DNA of 64,000 nt from Syngnathus acus (Eukaryota; Chordata; Actinopteri; Syngnathiformes; Syngnathidae), in assembly GCF_901709675.1 (NCBI RefSeq), contig NC_051092.1, positions 1,926,491-1,990,490 of the forward strand, in the 5' to 3' direction. Under the pieces are notes generated by a model. It ran no database searches. It saw nothing but the letters and a program-made list of their open reading frames with translations, and was not told the origin of the DNA. Position 1 is the first letter of the stretch. Every line of letters begins with the position of its first letter. Below, one piece after another: positions 1 through 12,242 of this stretch. The translations under genes were made by a program, and so were the position numbers.

Positions 1-140
1 GGTGTAAAATTTCAGGATGAACCTAAAGTTCACTAAAACATCACAATTTAATAAAAAGTTAAGTTAATCTGTACATTAAATGTATTTTAGCTTCCTCCCG
101 CCCAATTTTTGTGAGTAGTGCCGAGAATAGGTCCTCCAAG

Positions 141-3100
141 TCAGCAGCCTGCTGGTGATGGAGCAAAGTAATAGAGAGCCAATAGGATCAGATAGACAAT
201 TACCAGAGCTGTACCTGCATTTTAAAAACACAGAAGGCAGAAAAAAAGGGGGAAATATTTTATTTTTGAATGCAATAGCAGATATTCCCTGAAATTAGTT
301 CATTTTTTTTTTTTTTTTTTTAATATTTGAAAATTTATTTACCCTACTATATACTGCAATTCATTGATTTATTGTAAATAATACATTTGACACTTTTACA
401 TCAATACTTTACAATGTTAATTTTTTTGATACTGTTTTGTAATTATGCTGTCAATTTACAGGCTAAATAAAAATTAAATAAAAGACACAAATATTTGTAC
501 AGAATTACCTTTATTATAAATTGGACAACTAAGAATAAATTCAACTTATATGTTAGTAAAATAAACTATTTTATACATGGGTTAATATCAATTGAATTAT
601 TTAAATGAAAACATTGAAGACAATTCTCTATTTAGTTAAAAATTTGATTCTTTTTGTACACGCAGTTGTCAAACACTTACCTTGAAAATAATCCGACTTG
701 CCATCCATGAAGATGTAGTTAACCAGAATCACGCTGAAGATACTGGTCCAAAGGTGCAAGTCGCTGAACAAGAGCACAAAGCCCACATCCTGACAAAACA
801 GCAATGGCGGCGTAAATTGAAAAATCAACTTGTCTGACTGCTGCACAGAGAAATGAGAAGACCTTACGTAAAAGGTATTGAACAAGACGAGGATCGGAAT
901 CTGAAGCATGCAGACCTGCACAGCGATACAACTTCCTACCTCTAAACTGAAGGGAAAAAAAAAAAAAGGATTTATTGTAAAGAGCAAAAGTCTCATTTGA
1001 AATTTGTGTTCATGAGAGTACCTGAGACTTATGTTATTTTGAAGTGCAAACTGGATACCGTTGACGATCTCAGGGATCTCGGGAACCATGGCGAGAATTG
1101 TTACCCCGATGAAATACTGGAGAAGGAAAACAATATAAACACATTAAACCCAAGACAAATATTTTCTTACTAATTAAGTCGATTTTTCAGATATTTGTAT
1201 TTTACTTGAACATTTCATGATCGGACTTTTACTTCTTACATTTGGAAAAATAGATGTGCATCCTTTGTCAAAATAGGCGAGTTCATTTTTCAAAATCCAC
1301 AGCTGATGACAGGAATTAAAACCATTTGGCTGTTTTACAATATAAAAAGTTACCTGAAAAAATTGTTTGGCTTTTTGACCATTTAAAAAAAAAAAAAAAC
1401 TCAAATATTGCCCAAGTGAGTACTTATGCCATATGTCCCAACCTGGGAGATTGTAGGCTGATTAAGGATGGGCTGGATATGTTCCGTGGCCAGGTCGGCG
1501 CAGGCCGACGTGAACACGGTGGCCAAGATGAGGATGAGTAGAGACCTCCATCGGGACCAGTGAACTACCGGACCACCATGCTGCTGGTGACTGCTTTCTG
1601 GTTCCAAAAGACCGTGACAATTAGCATCAATTAGCATCATAGGGGGACTATAATCCTACCCTGTCTGTCTCCAACGTGGATCTCGTAGATGTGGGAGTGT
1701 GTCTTGAGCGTGAATATTAATCCGATGATGTAAGCCACGGGCAAGAGGGCCGACACAGTGTACACCAGGGGCCTAGAAAACAAAATCAAGTAAACCTGTA
1801 CATCAGATTGTGTTCAACTAAAGAGGCTCAGATTTCCTGAAGCGAGTTGCAAAAAACTAAATCTGTCATGCTTATTAAGAGGAACTCAAATGTCTTACTG
1901 AACATGGTGATGAAACAGTGTCCCGTTGTTCTGTTAAATAGATAGAAAGAATGATGTGAAATGTTCTGCACACTGTACCAATTTGTCCGTTATATGTCCG
2001 AGTGAGGGCGCTCACCACATCGTAGTGACAGTTGCGGCAGATGAACGGGCCGCTGATGTTGCTCGTGGTGTTGCTTGACGTGGAATTGGTGCACGAGTCG
2101 CACACAAAGTTCCCATAAGCCTTGGAGAACAATGTCGGGGCGAAGACGCCTGCGGACATGATTGTGGGGGATTAAATCAGGTAAGTTTGCACTGACGAGA
2201 AATGTACTTACCTCCAACGGAAATGAAGAGCAGTGCAGAGCTGACTCCTGTGCAGCGGCTGTTAAATCTTTGCTCGCGATGTCTCAACCCGCCGATAATC
2301 ATACAGATACCCTGGAGGCGGAGCAAATTGTTGCATTGCTCCAAGAACATCGCCACGTGTGTGCAAAATGTGACGCCTCACAGGGATGAAGAGGATGCAA
2401 CCGAGAAGCGTGCCGGTCAGCGCGGCCTTCACGACCTCCTGCAGGCACGGGTTGGCTGCCCGGTGACCTCTCAGCAAAGCCGTAATGTAAAAAGTCAACT
2501 CGGTGATGGAGCCGAAGGTCGCGTTGACGACGGCGCCCACGGCGAAGTTACTCTGGGCCGAGATGCTGTGGGATGGTTCCAAAAGCAGTGAGAAAGATGT
2601 TTTGGTGTGTGATGTTATCAAGCTCACCTGGCGATGCCCATGCCGATGTAGTACGACAATGGTATGATGGAGACGATTGCTATGGCAAACTTGACGTCAG
2701 AGCTGGTGTACTGGTTTTCTCTGTCTACGTAGCCGATTATCAAAGCAATTATGACAAGAGGGAGGAGGTCTGGGAGGAGGGTCAAAGGGAATAACTGGTC
2801 TTATTTTACAACATGGCAAATGTGATGTCAGTCCAAATCAACTGATGCTTATCGCATGAAAGGATACTGACAGCAAAAACATTGATGCCATCAACAGTAT
2901 ACTTGTAGTAGTACCAGTTTGCTGCATGGTAGCAACACAGCAGCGTCCGGCTTTTGAAACCTTCACGCTAAAGTACAATAATAAAATCATGTTATCTGTG
3001 TTGTAGTTAAAAAAAAAAAATCTGTTCCCTTACCTTGCTCTGCAAACTGGCTGACACACACACATCCTCCGGAGGCAAGAGAAGGATGACGACAAAAGCG

Positions 3101-5576
3101 CGTGCGTTCATCTTGGCAACAGGAATGGTGAAGACCAAGATCCAGGAGAGGAGGCAAATCAGAGAGTGGAGAATCACCAGCGGAGGATATCCCAGTAACA
3201 ACCACACATACGTGGAGAAACGACACTAAAGGGGAAAACGTATATTAAATATTTTGGGTCATTATATTTCACGACATGATCAAATGTTACCCAGTAGCCA
3301 GAATGCGCTGGTCGCTCGGTTCCTTCCTCTGGCACGGGACTCTCGGCAGGTGACGGCAGCAGCACAGGTGAGTCGTCCTCTATCCAGTCCACGGTGCACT
3401 CGCAATCAGACATTTGCTCACGTCTGCCTGGATGGCCAATCTAGAATAATCATCAAGCGCTCACAATCAGAAGATTGAATGAATGTACACAATTAAGAAT
3501 ATAGTGGAGAAGATATCACTTGCCAAGAATGCAAAAAAAAAAAAAATCATGTTTGTTGAGCCCTTAACAATTCATCTACAAAGTGAAAAGCCATATAGGT
3601 CAATAATTTGAAGAAAAAAAATAAAAATAGGCCTAATTAACCAAAATAAGAGGATTCCAGCCAAAAAAAGATGATATAAAACACAAATATAATAGATAGA
3701 TGGCTATGGCCAGGTGTAATATCCAATAAATTAAATTAAAAAAACAATACCTGGTGAACTAACTTTCCAAATGGCCACAAGAAGTAACAGGACAGCTTCC
3801 AGCAGAGCTGTCCTGAAGAGGTAGAAAAGAGAGAAAACTGGACATTAAATTCCAGCTGTTATGTTGCGCATTAAACTAGTCTATCGCGAGTTGGTCTGAA
3901 ACAAATCCCGTGTGCTAAACCTACCATAGGGTGCAGCGATGACGGTGAGGAACATCAGTAAGCCCACCAGCAGGTACATCAGGGAAAGCCACCAACCAAA
4001 TAGAAACACATACAGCACATTTCCACATGTGATGAGATGGCCTGACAAAAGGGCAAAAAAAAAATAATATCAGTCAAATCAATTGTCTGATTAAATGTCA
4101 CGTTTGAAAACCTTTTAAAATAGGCAAAAGATCATCTTTAAAAAAACATTCGAGTCCAAGCTCATGAAAATTCATCATGAAATATTAAGAAAGGATTTAT
4201 TCAGGTGACCTTAGTGTCAGCACTCTATTTTTGGTTGTATTCAACCAGACTGAAGTGTACCTGGACCAGTATGTGGCTTGATGACGTTGAGTTCTGAGTA
4301 GAGCTCTTTCACCACTTCCGATCGCTCTTCAAAGGGACGCTCGGTCACGTGGCTCTTCCATTTTCTAAAGCCAAACTGAAACACATTCGGACATATAAGG
4401 GTACTTACAAAAAAAAAAAAAAAAAAAGGGCAGCCGGGGGAAATTTCATTGTGAACCAAAAATGAACCATCTAAATGTTGACTGTTTCAGATTTTTTTTT
4501 TTTTGCACAATATTCAGGTTTTGTTACAACCTTTCTGCCACAATTGGTCGAATTACATAACCGATAATAATAAAAATGTCATCACAATAACAATAAGTCA
4601 TACTCTGTAGTTGTTGACCAGCTTGTTGGCTTCTACTTCGTTCTCGGCTCTGATGGTTCTTAAGCTTTGAATCTCCTCCCAGCTGTCATCGTGCGGCTGA
4701 TGGCTTGGATCTTGAGGAAAAGAAACAAATGTTTTGTTAAGCCAAATTGTAATAAGAACGTAAACGTTGCTACTACTCACGAGAATGTGCTGACGGGTAT
4801 TTTCTTGTGCACTGGGCAGGAGATGCGGGTTGGTGTGTGGCCACTGAGTGATATTGTGAACCTCTGACAGTTGTCTGGTCATCTTCTTGTTCGGGTGGAG
4901 TATCTGCAATGCCGTAAAGACAATCATTAATTCAATTTCTAGAGCGTGTTTTCTCAGGAGAGCTACGCCAGCTGATTTTGGGGCAAGAGGTGTAGGACAA
5001 CCAAGACTCGAGTACTCCGATACCAAGTACCCGATGCCACGAGTGCTAATATGAATAACATTTCCATTAAACCAATGACAGATCATTTTAAAGGCTTTTG
5101 TCTATTCTGATGAAAGGCAGAACAGTCACTCTATGAAACTTTTAAGCTAAAAAAAATAAAAGCATGACTTGGCTATTCCCTCTATTTAATGGCACGGTGT
5201 CACGTGAGAAAACCACTTGCTTTCATGAGTAAATGTTGCCCAATCTTCGTGACTTCTCGCTTTCCATGGTTCTGTAATAACTTCCCATTCACTCACGTCC
5301 CACTTTTGTGTCTCATCTGCTGCAAGACGACACAGAAATGCCGATTTTCATCATTTTACAGGAAACTTACTGTGATGCACACGCATGTGGCAAAGGAGCT
5401 GTCACTCCAATTCTAAGTCGTCGATACATTTCTAAGCCGTTCGCTGAGCCCCGCGAGAATAATCAAAACAAAAATTTGCTTTCGGCCATGACTGAAGCCC
5501 TTTGTAGCTCACCTTGAGGGTCTTCAGCCGGCCTCTTCCTCCTGCGACTATTCGCGTCCGAACCCGACGAAGACAT
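141..5576 (-). CDS. cax1: Cation/proton exchanger (CAX-type Ca2+/H+ antiporter)
   Basis: Twenty coding exons in descending order: 5576-5513, 4903-4781, 4710-4604, 4375-4261, 4041-3925, 3812-3751, 3440-3291, 3225-3034, 2967-2872, 2794-2628, 2565-2382, 2311-2212, 2149-2016, 1930-1899, 1772-1660, 1597-1443, 1116-1022, 946-868, 789-681, 214-141. Phases join without a break to give 755 residues. The N-terminal third is charged and Ser-rich with early membrane segments. The exchanger core follows, with the family segments NATFGSITELTF (first alpha repeat) and PEIPEIVNGIQFA (second repeat), and the protein ends in a Pro-Ala-Gly-Cys tail. By family it swaps cytosolic Ca2+ for protons across vacuolar or endolysosomal membranes; this lineage is present in fish and absent from mammals. 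Start: Met at 5576 is chosen, but in-frame Mets lie upstream (5675, 5693). Exon 14 is a 32-bp microexon. The 2871/2794 intron has a weak acceptor. A minus-strand ATTAAA (47-52) is a possible poly(A) signal. Confidence 0.88.
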
Positions 5577-6333
5577 CTTGGGCTGCCGTGCAAAGCGACC
5601 GGAGGAACCCGAGTCGACCAGCTCCAGCAGTACTAAGGCAAGCGGATTGACGTCCGGGGAGTTAGCGAATGGCATTGTGGGAAATGTAGGCAATCGATAG
5701 TTCTCTCTTCTTAAAGGGAAAGCTCCCTAATAGGAGGAAGTATGGGCGAAAAAGTGTTTCTTTTGACGATTTTGTATTTGTAGTTAAAAATTTAAAGCAT
5801 AATAATATCCATCATATATTATATGTCTATATATAATATACAGATAGAGATATGAGATAGAGGGCTAGCTAGCTAGATGGCTAAATAGCTTGATAGTCTT
5901 ACTATATTTAGACGCCATCCTTGGCACAATTACAGCTTAAATGTGAATATGATCTGCAGTGCAGAACTTCAAAAAGTATATTACATTGCACATGGTGGAA
6001 ATTTATACTCCAAGTAAGCGATTAACATGCCCCCCCTGAGTGTCATCTAAACCTTGAACTGCTTGATGCTTGCTGGTGCAAGATAAACATTTAACTCTGT
6101 ATTTGTTTGCTGTATTGTGTTCCAAATAAATATTTGGTATCAAATACAACTTGAGGTCACAAAGGCCTTGTGAAAAGTTTGAGTGACCCAAAGTGTCAAG
6201 CTGAGCTTTCGCCACAGGAGATACACACCAAAAGTTTACACTGCGTTGGAAGAGGAAAAAAAGAAAGGGCTCGATTGGTGAATTTTTTTCAACCAGGAGA
6301 GGTGGTACTTTAAAGACATCCTGTTTTTCCAAA
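5577..6333. promoter_or_regulatory. Divergent intergenic spacer between cax1 and the first ZP gene
   Basis: This spacer of about 0.75 kb separates two divergently transcribed genes. No convincing coding sequence is seen. It holds a TAGA/TAGC-rich low-complexity stretch at about 5825-5905. Hormone-receptor-like half sites AGGTCA (6154-6159) and TGACCC (6184-6189) face each other about 24 bp apart. Liver-expressed fish choriogenins are oestrogen-responsive, so such half sites are worth noting, but they are short and could be chance. Confidence 0.3.
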
Positions 6334-6404
6334 TATAAATACGGTGGGAGGCATACAGTGTATGGCGCACTTGGGAACTGTCTGGATCAGACTTCAGTGA
6401 AGCC
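6334..6404 (+). promoter_or_regulatory. Core promoter and 5'UTR of the trefoil-rich ZP gene
   Basis: A TATA box (TATAAAT, 6334-6340) lies 71 bp before the start codon. An E-box CACTTG (6368-6373) lies exactly 37 bp before the ATG. The paralogue downstream has the same pair, with its E-box also 37 bp before its ATG, so the promoter was duplicated with the gene. E-boxes (FIGLA sites) are known in vertebrate ZP promoters, but this one falls in the probable 5'UTR, so its role is unproven. Confidence 0.6.
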
Positions 6405-9400
6405 ATGATCATACGCTGGAGCGCCATCTCATTTGTGGGACTAGCGCTGCTATGGTGCTTCACTTGGACAAAAGTTGGAGCTTGGTTGCCACCTGGACTG
6501 GAAGAGAGTCGACCAGAACTGCCTTACATTCACCCTTACGATCTGCGAAAAACACCTTATCGAAGTCCATCTCCGAGGCCTTCATCCCCCCAACCATCTC
6601 AGCAAGGACCACCTGCCTCCTCAGACGGTGTACTTCCACCTTACATGGCTGCAGAGGCAAGTTCTCCTTTTTTAAACTCCGAAAAACCAAATGTTCTTCC
6701 ATGGCTATTTTTCAAACCTCCAGAATCGCAAAATCCTCCACCACCTTCTGAAGGCCAGCCAGATCCACCAGGATCTGGTTCGTATGTCTACTTCAGACCC
6801 CCCAATCAGCCGACGCCACCAATTTCGAGACATTCTTCATCTGTGGACTCTTCATTGGAGAAGCCTCCTGGCCTGGGCTATGGGCCTTGGCTTAGTCCTC
6901 GTTACCCTGTCACGTACAACCCAGCTGTTCCTGGTTTATCACAGTTGTATCCTCCAGGGCTACAGCCACCAAGGAATCACCGACTGCCCGTTATTTACTA
7001 CGATTCCCCGTCACGTTTTCAGGGACCCAGTAATCCATCAACCCCAAAACCTGTGGATCAGCTACCAAACTATCCTTCGTTTTCTGGACCATCTGTGATC
7101 CAAGGTTCTGAGTCACCTGATAGTTCTTTGTTACCCCCAAAACCTGATAATCCTCCATCTCATGGACTGCCAGGGCGTCAACTTCCCCAGCAATCCGGTA
7201 ATCCTCCACCTGACCGCTCACCGAAGCCTTCATTTTCTTTACCTGATTATCCTCCAATGTTCCAAATGCCTAGGAGCCTAAATGATCAAACTTCAGAACC
7301 ACAAAGCGTGCTGCCTCGTGGATTTTATGATCCATATTTTCCGCAGATATCTCAGCCACAGCCTCCTGGAAAACAGATACCAGTCCCTCTCAAACCTGGT
7401 GTGAGGGACCCTAACTTCCAGAACTGTGACGTGCCAACAGTCCAAAGAATCCCATGTGGAGGCTTTGGTATTACTGCCACTTTTTGTGAAACCATTAGCT
7501 GCTGCTTCGATGGGCGCAATTGTTACTACCCAAAGTACCATATTACAAAGCCACAGCCTCCTGAAAACCAGACACCATTCCCTGTCAAACCTGACCCTAA
7601 TGCCCAGACTTGTGATGTGCCAAGAGTCCAAAGAATCCCATGTGGAGGCTTTGGTATTACTGCCACTTCTTGTGAAACCATGAGCTGCTGCTTCGATGGC
7701 CGCAATTGTTACTACCCAAAGTACCTTATTACAAAGCCACAGCCTCCTGAAAACCAGACACCATTCCCTGTCAAACCTGACCCTAATGCCCAGACTTGTG
7801 ATGTGCCAGGAGTCCAAAGAATCCCATGTGGAGGCTTTGGTATTACTGCCACTTCTTGTGAAACCATGAGCTGCTGCTTCGATGGCCGCAATTGTTACTA
7901 CCCAAAGTACCTTATTACAAAGCCACAGCCTCCAGAAAACCAGACACCATTCCCTGTCAAACCTGACCCTAATGCCCAGACTTGTGATGTGCCAGGAGTC
8001 CAAAGAATCCCATGTGGAGGCTTTGGTATTACTGCCACTTCTTGTGAAACCATGAGCTGCTGCTTCGATGGCCGCAATTGTTACTACCCAAAGTACCTTA
8101 TTACAAAGCCACAGCCTCCAGAAAACCAGACACCATTCCCTGTCGAACCTGACCCTAATGCCCAGACTTGTGATGTGCCAAGAGTCCAAAGAATCCCATG
8201 TGGAGGCTTTGGTATTACTGCCACTTCTTGTGAAACCATGAGCTGCTGCTTCGATGGCCGCAATTGTTACTACCCAAAGTACCTTATTACAAAGCCACAG
8301 CCTCCAGAAAACCAGACACCATTCCCTGTCAAACCTGACCCTAATGCCCAGACTTGTGATGTGCCAAGAGTCCAAAGAATCCCATGTGGAGGCTTTGGTA
8401 TTACTGCCACTTCTTGTGAAACCATGAGCTGCTGCTTCGATGGCCGCAATTGTTACTACCCAAAGTACCTTATTACAAAGCCACAGCCTCCAGAAAAAGA
8501 GACACCATTCCCTGTCAAACCTGGTGTGAGAGACCCTAACTTCGAGAGCTGTGACGTGCCAAGAGTCCAAAGAATCCCATGTGGAGGCTTTGGTATTACT
8601 GCCACTTCTTGTAAAACCATGAGCTGCTGCTTCGATGGCCGCAATTGCTACTACCCAAAGTACCATAGTATAAATCCAATAATCACTGACCCTAACCCTT
8701 ACCAACCTGACCCTAATGCCCAGACTTGTGATGTGCCAAGAGTCCAAAGAATTCCATGTGGCGTCTCTGATATATCTCCCTATGGGTGTGAAGCCATTAG
8801 CTGCTGCTACGATGGGCGGGATTGTTACTATGGGAAAAGTGGTACGTAATCCATTTTTTCTTCTTTGTTTATTTCTCCAGTACAGTATATTGATCCATAC
8901 ACGACTAGAGATTGTAGACTTGTAGATCTCAGTGACGTTCAAAAGAGATACATTTTTTGTGCTATCTTCTTAAGATCTTCCCAATTAGCTTGAGTGACCA
9001 CTAAAAAAAAAATCACGACTGGTGAATACCATTTACTTTCCCATTTGTCATCTCAAACCAATCACGATGTCTTGTTCTTCTAGTGACCATCCAGTGCACC
9101 AAAGATGCTCAGTTCATTTTGGTAGTGGCCAGAGACGCCACTCTACCCAATCTAGACATTGGGTCGATTTCAATGTTGGGAGATGGTCCTGAATGCACAC
9201 AGATTGACTCCAATTCTGCTTTTTCCATCTACCAGTTTCCAGTGAGTTCCTGCGGTACCATCGTTGCGGTAAGATATTTAATGTTTTTCACAACCCACAC
9301 AAAACCAAACAGGGCTTGTGTGTGTATATATATATATACTTTTTTTTTTTCTCTCTCACAATGTCTTTTTCAGGAGGTGGCTGGTAAAATCATCTATGAG

Positions 9401-12242
9401 AATAGGATGACCTCCTCTTATGAAGTTGGAGTGGGGCCACGAGGTGCCATAACCAGGGACAGCAGCTTTGAGTAAGGTGTTATCTTCAAATATTTACAGA
9501 TATCTGGTATTGGGAGTCAAATTTAGGATGAAACTAAAATGTAATGTTACTTTTACAACTTAATTTGAACTTTGGAACATCTCACACTTTTGATGGTTTC
9601 ATGTTTTTGTACTTTTGCACAGCTTGTTGTTGTCTAACAAGGAGCTGAATTGCAAAATTCACCAAAAAAGTTTTAAACCACGAATAATCCTATTCTGTGT
9701 AAATGTATTTTTTTCCCCTTTACATTCTTGTTAGACAAAACCTAACCCTTACCCGAAATTCAGAACTCAGATCAAGTTAACCTATTTTAGTGTGTCACCA
9801 AAAGTCCAATATCCCAACCATTTTGTTAAACCCTTTTAAACGGAATGCTCTCTAACATCCCCCTTTCTTTTTTCCAGTTTACTCTTCCAGTGTCGATACA
9901 GCAGCACCAGTTTGGTGGAGAGTATGATTGCAGAAATGCTACCATTGCGGAGTTCTCCTTTCTCAGTCGCTGCTTTGGGTCCCATCAACGTGCGGCTGAA
10001 GTTGGGTAATGGACAATGTTTCACGCAGGGTTGTAATGAAGGTACGTGCACCGACGTCTGGTACCCTGCTTCGTTTGGAAACAAAATGTCATGAGTATGT
10101 CTCTTGCAGAGGATGTGGCCTACAACTCTTTCTATACGGAGTTTGACTACCCTGTGAACAAAATCTTGAGGGACAACGTGTATGTGGAGGTTCAACTTAT
10201 GGACAGGACTGATCCCAATCTTGTCCTGAACCTTGGGCGCTGTTGGACCACCACCACTGCCAATCCGCATAGCGATCCTCAGTGGGACATTATCGTCAAC
10301 GGGTAACAGCGAAACCTATTTACATGTTCCCCGGTTGACATTTTAATCTGCTCAATGTGGTGAGGAACTTTTCAATTTACCGTTTTTTTCCATGTATAAT
10401 GCGCCCCCATGTATAATACGCACCCTAAAAATGGCATGTTGATGCTGGAAAAAAGCCTGTACCCATGTATAATACGCACCCAAATTTTGACTCTTACTTA
10501 AGTCCGTAAACGTAAAATTATTTCAGAAAAAAGATCATCTTTGGGAACAACCGGATGTTATTCTGCCGGTCAGTATCACTGCGCATGCGCTAGCAAACTC
10601 AATAGCGAGGAAATGTTTCGGATTAGTGTAGGGTACATTGTGACAGCAAACGAGCAGGTGATCGAGCAAGCGTCTGATACGAGAGCATTGTGTTCGTATG
10701 GAGCGTGTTTGAAGTGAACAGCAGAGAAGAAAGCGCATCTGTAATGGCGGCCTCCGTATGATATCCAGATTAAAAAAAAATAATAAAAATTGTACCCATG
10801 TATAATGCGCACCCCAGATTTTAGGACAATAAATTAGTTAAATTTTGCGCATTATACATGGGAAAAAACGGTAATTGATTTCTGACTCAAAGTTCATAAA
10901 AGATGCAACTGATGAAATTAAGAAAAGGAATTAAAGCTAGCAAAATAGTTTATAATACATGGTCAAGAACGACATGGCTACCGACGATAACGGAGGATGT
11001 AAAATCACGATCACTACATCTTTCCGATGTCTAAGTCTAAATGCATATGTGTAATATTTCAATATCTTGTTCAGCAATTGGAAAATTTTATTGTATGCAA
11101 CTGCAATGTTTTCATAGGTAGCGTTCTTACATTTTAAATATGATTTTAAAGTAGCCTTTTTTAGGAGAGGGGTGGGGGGGGCTCCTGAGGGGTGGACAAT
11201 GACACAAGTGGACATTTTATACAAGTACGTTGATGTGAACATATATTTTTCATAATACCGACATTTATAGTGGCTTTTTTAAATGACTGAACGTTGATGA
11301 ATCCAAAGAGTTTCCACGCTGTACCTGATATTTAACTGTGACTGAGTGGACATGGTAATCTTGACAACATCCAGCTAAGACATAATGGAAAATTACAAAC
11401 AACATTGCTTGTCAATATTTACTTTGCAATCAGCCACTGTTTCAGCCTCCGCTGACGAATGATCAAATGATGCTCGTAATATCAACGAAAACATTGGAGG
11501 CTTTGTTATAGGTAGTTTTTCTAGTAATGCAAAATAGTCAATGTTTATGTAAAAGGGATATAAATAATTAAAACGACTCATTATATTAATTAAATAAATA
11601 CATACTACATAAGCACATAAATAAATAAATAAATGAATAAATGAATAAAACCATACTGTATTATATTGGATAAACTTTCGGGTGTAAAATATTTCTTCCT
11701 GCAGGTGTCCAAACGTTGACGATCGCTACATAGCTACCCCGGTTGCTGTCTTCCCTGGCGACGGTGTGAAGTTCCCGGGTCACCACAGGCGCTTTATATT
11801 CAAAATGTTAACCTTTGTTGACCACAACTCACTGCAACCCCGGAGTGAACAGGTAATGCACAATCCACATCAAAAAAAATTAGCATTAACATGACTGGAT
11901 GTTTGTTCTAATAAAAAAAAATTCCCCAGGTGTACATTCACTGTAGCACATCTGTGTGTAACATGGCTTCTGGCCAATCCTGTGAGCCTCGATGTTACAG
12001 GACGAGTAAGCAATTTCTTTACAAGATGCAAAATGTCTTCAGGTTGTTTATGATTCTCAACAATATTTGGATTTCTGTCTGTTTGTTCAGAGAGAGATGT
12101 GTCATCTGTGAGCCAGATGAAGGCGGAAACAAGGACTGTGGTTTCTGCTGGACCTCTGATTATGGTCAAACCCTGGACAGGACATAGAAGATATGGCAAT
12201 TTGCTACAACCTTTTGAAAAAAATGCATTGTCTCGTGATTAG
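6405..12242 (+). CDS. Egg-envelope ZP-domain protein with eight trefoil domains (choriogenin H / ZP1-ZPB type)
   Basis: Eight exons: 6405-8841, 9084-9268, 9374-9471, 9878-10041, 10110-10302, 11705-11852, 11930-12005, 12091-12242, all GT-AG and in phase, giving 1150 residues. Order: signal peptide (about 1-26, ending VGA before Trp); Pro/Ser-rich region (about 30-340); eight trefoil domains (about 341-812, exon 1); ZP module (about 813-1095, exons 2-7); furin site RTKR (1099-1102); then a short tail with no membrane segment. ZP proteins polymerise through the ZP module into the egg envelope (chorion). The missing anchor is typical of secreted fish choriogenins. Fish ZP1/ZPB relatives normally have ONE trefoil domain, so eight is exceptional. 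The terminal exon was placed by matching the paralogue's cleavage site; its tail differs from the paralogue. A poly(A) signal AATAAA is at 12436-12441. The paralogue lies 2.8 kb downstream on the same strand. Confidence 0.9.
7425..8841 (+). repeat. Coding tandem array: eight trefoil (P) domains
   Basis: Units begin at Cys codons 7425, 7611, 7797, 7983, 8169, 8355, 8550 and 8727. The period is 186 bp (62 residues) for units 1-6, then 195 and 177 bp. Each unit keeps the six trefoil cysteines (C, C, C, CC, C) and a Pro-rich linker (about ITKPQPPENQTPFPV). Units 2-6 differ by only a few bases, including at silent sites. Units 1 and 7 share a different leader (KPGVRDPNF). Unit 8, nearest the ZP domain, is the most diverged and best matches the single trefoil of the paralogue (CG-x-SDIS). 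Confidence 0.95.
10378..10873. mobile_element. MITE-like non-autonomous DNA element in a ZP-gene intron
   Basis: Terminal inverted repeats of about 27 bp bound the element. The left end reads TACCGTTTTTTTCCATG and onward to AATGCGC; the right end (10847-10873) is its reverse complement with small differences. Internal copies of CCATGTATAATRCGCACCC occur near 10410, 10463 and 10796. No transposase is present. It sits in the intron between the fifth and sixth exons of the trefoil-rich ZP gene. I could not settle a target-site duplication. Confidence 0.75.

Noticed and set aside
5189-5517. Open frames between cax1 exons 1 and 2 on the plus strand
   Set aside because: No splice support or family words; they lie inside the first cax1 intron.
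7293-8942. 549-codon open frame on the minus strand opposite the trefoil array
   Set aside because: It is a shadow: the 186-bp period is a multiple of three and has no stop in that frame, so the repeats stay open. The plus strand has signal peptide, conserved cysteines and ZP exons.
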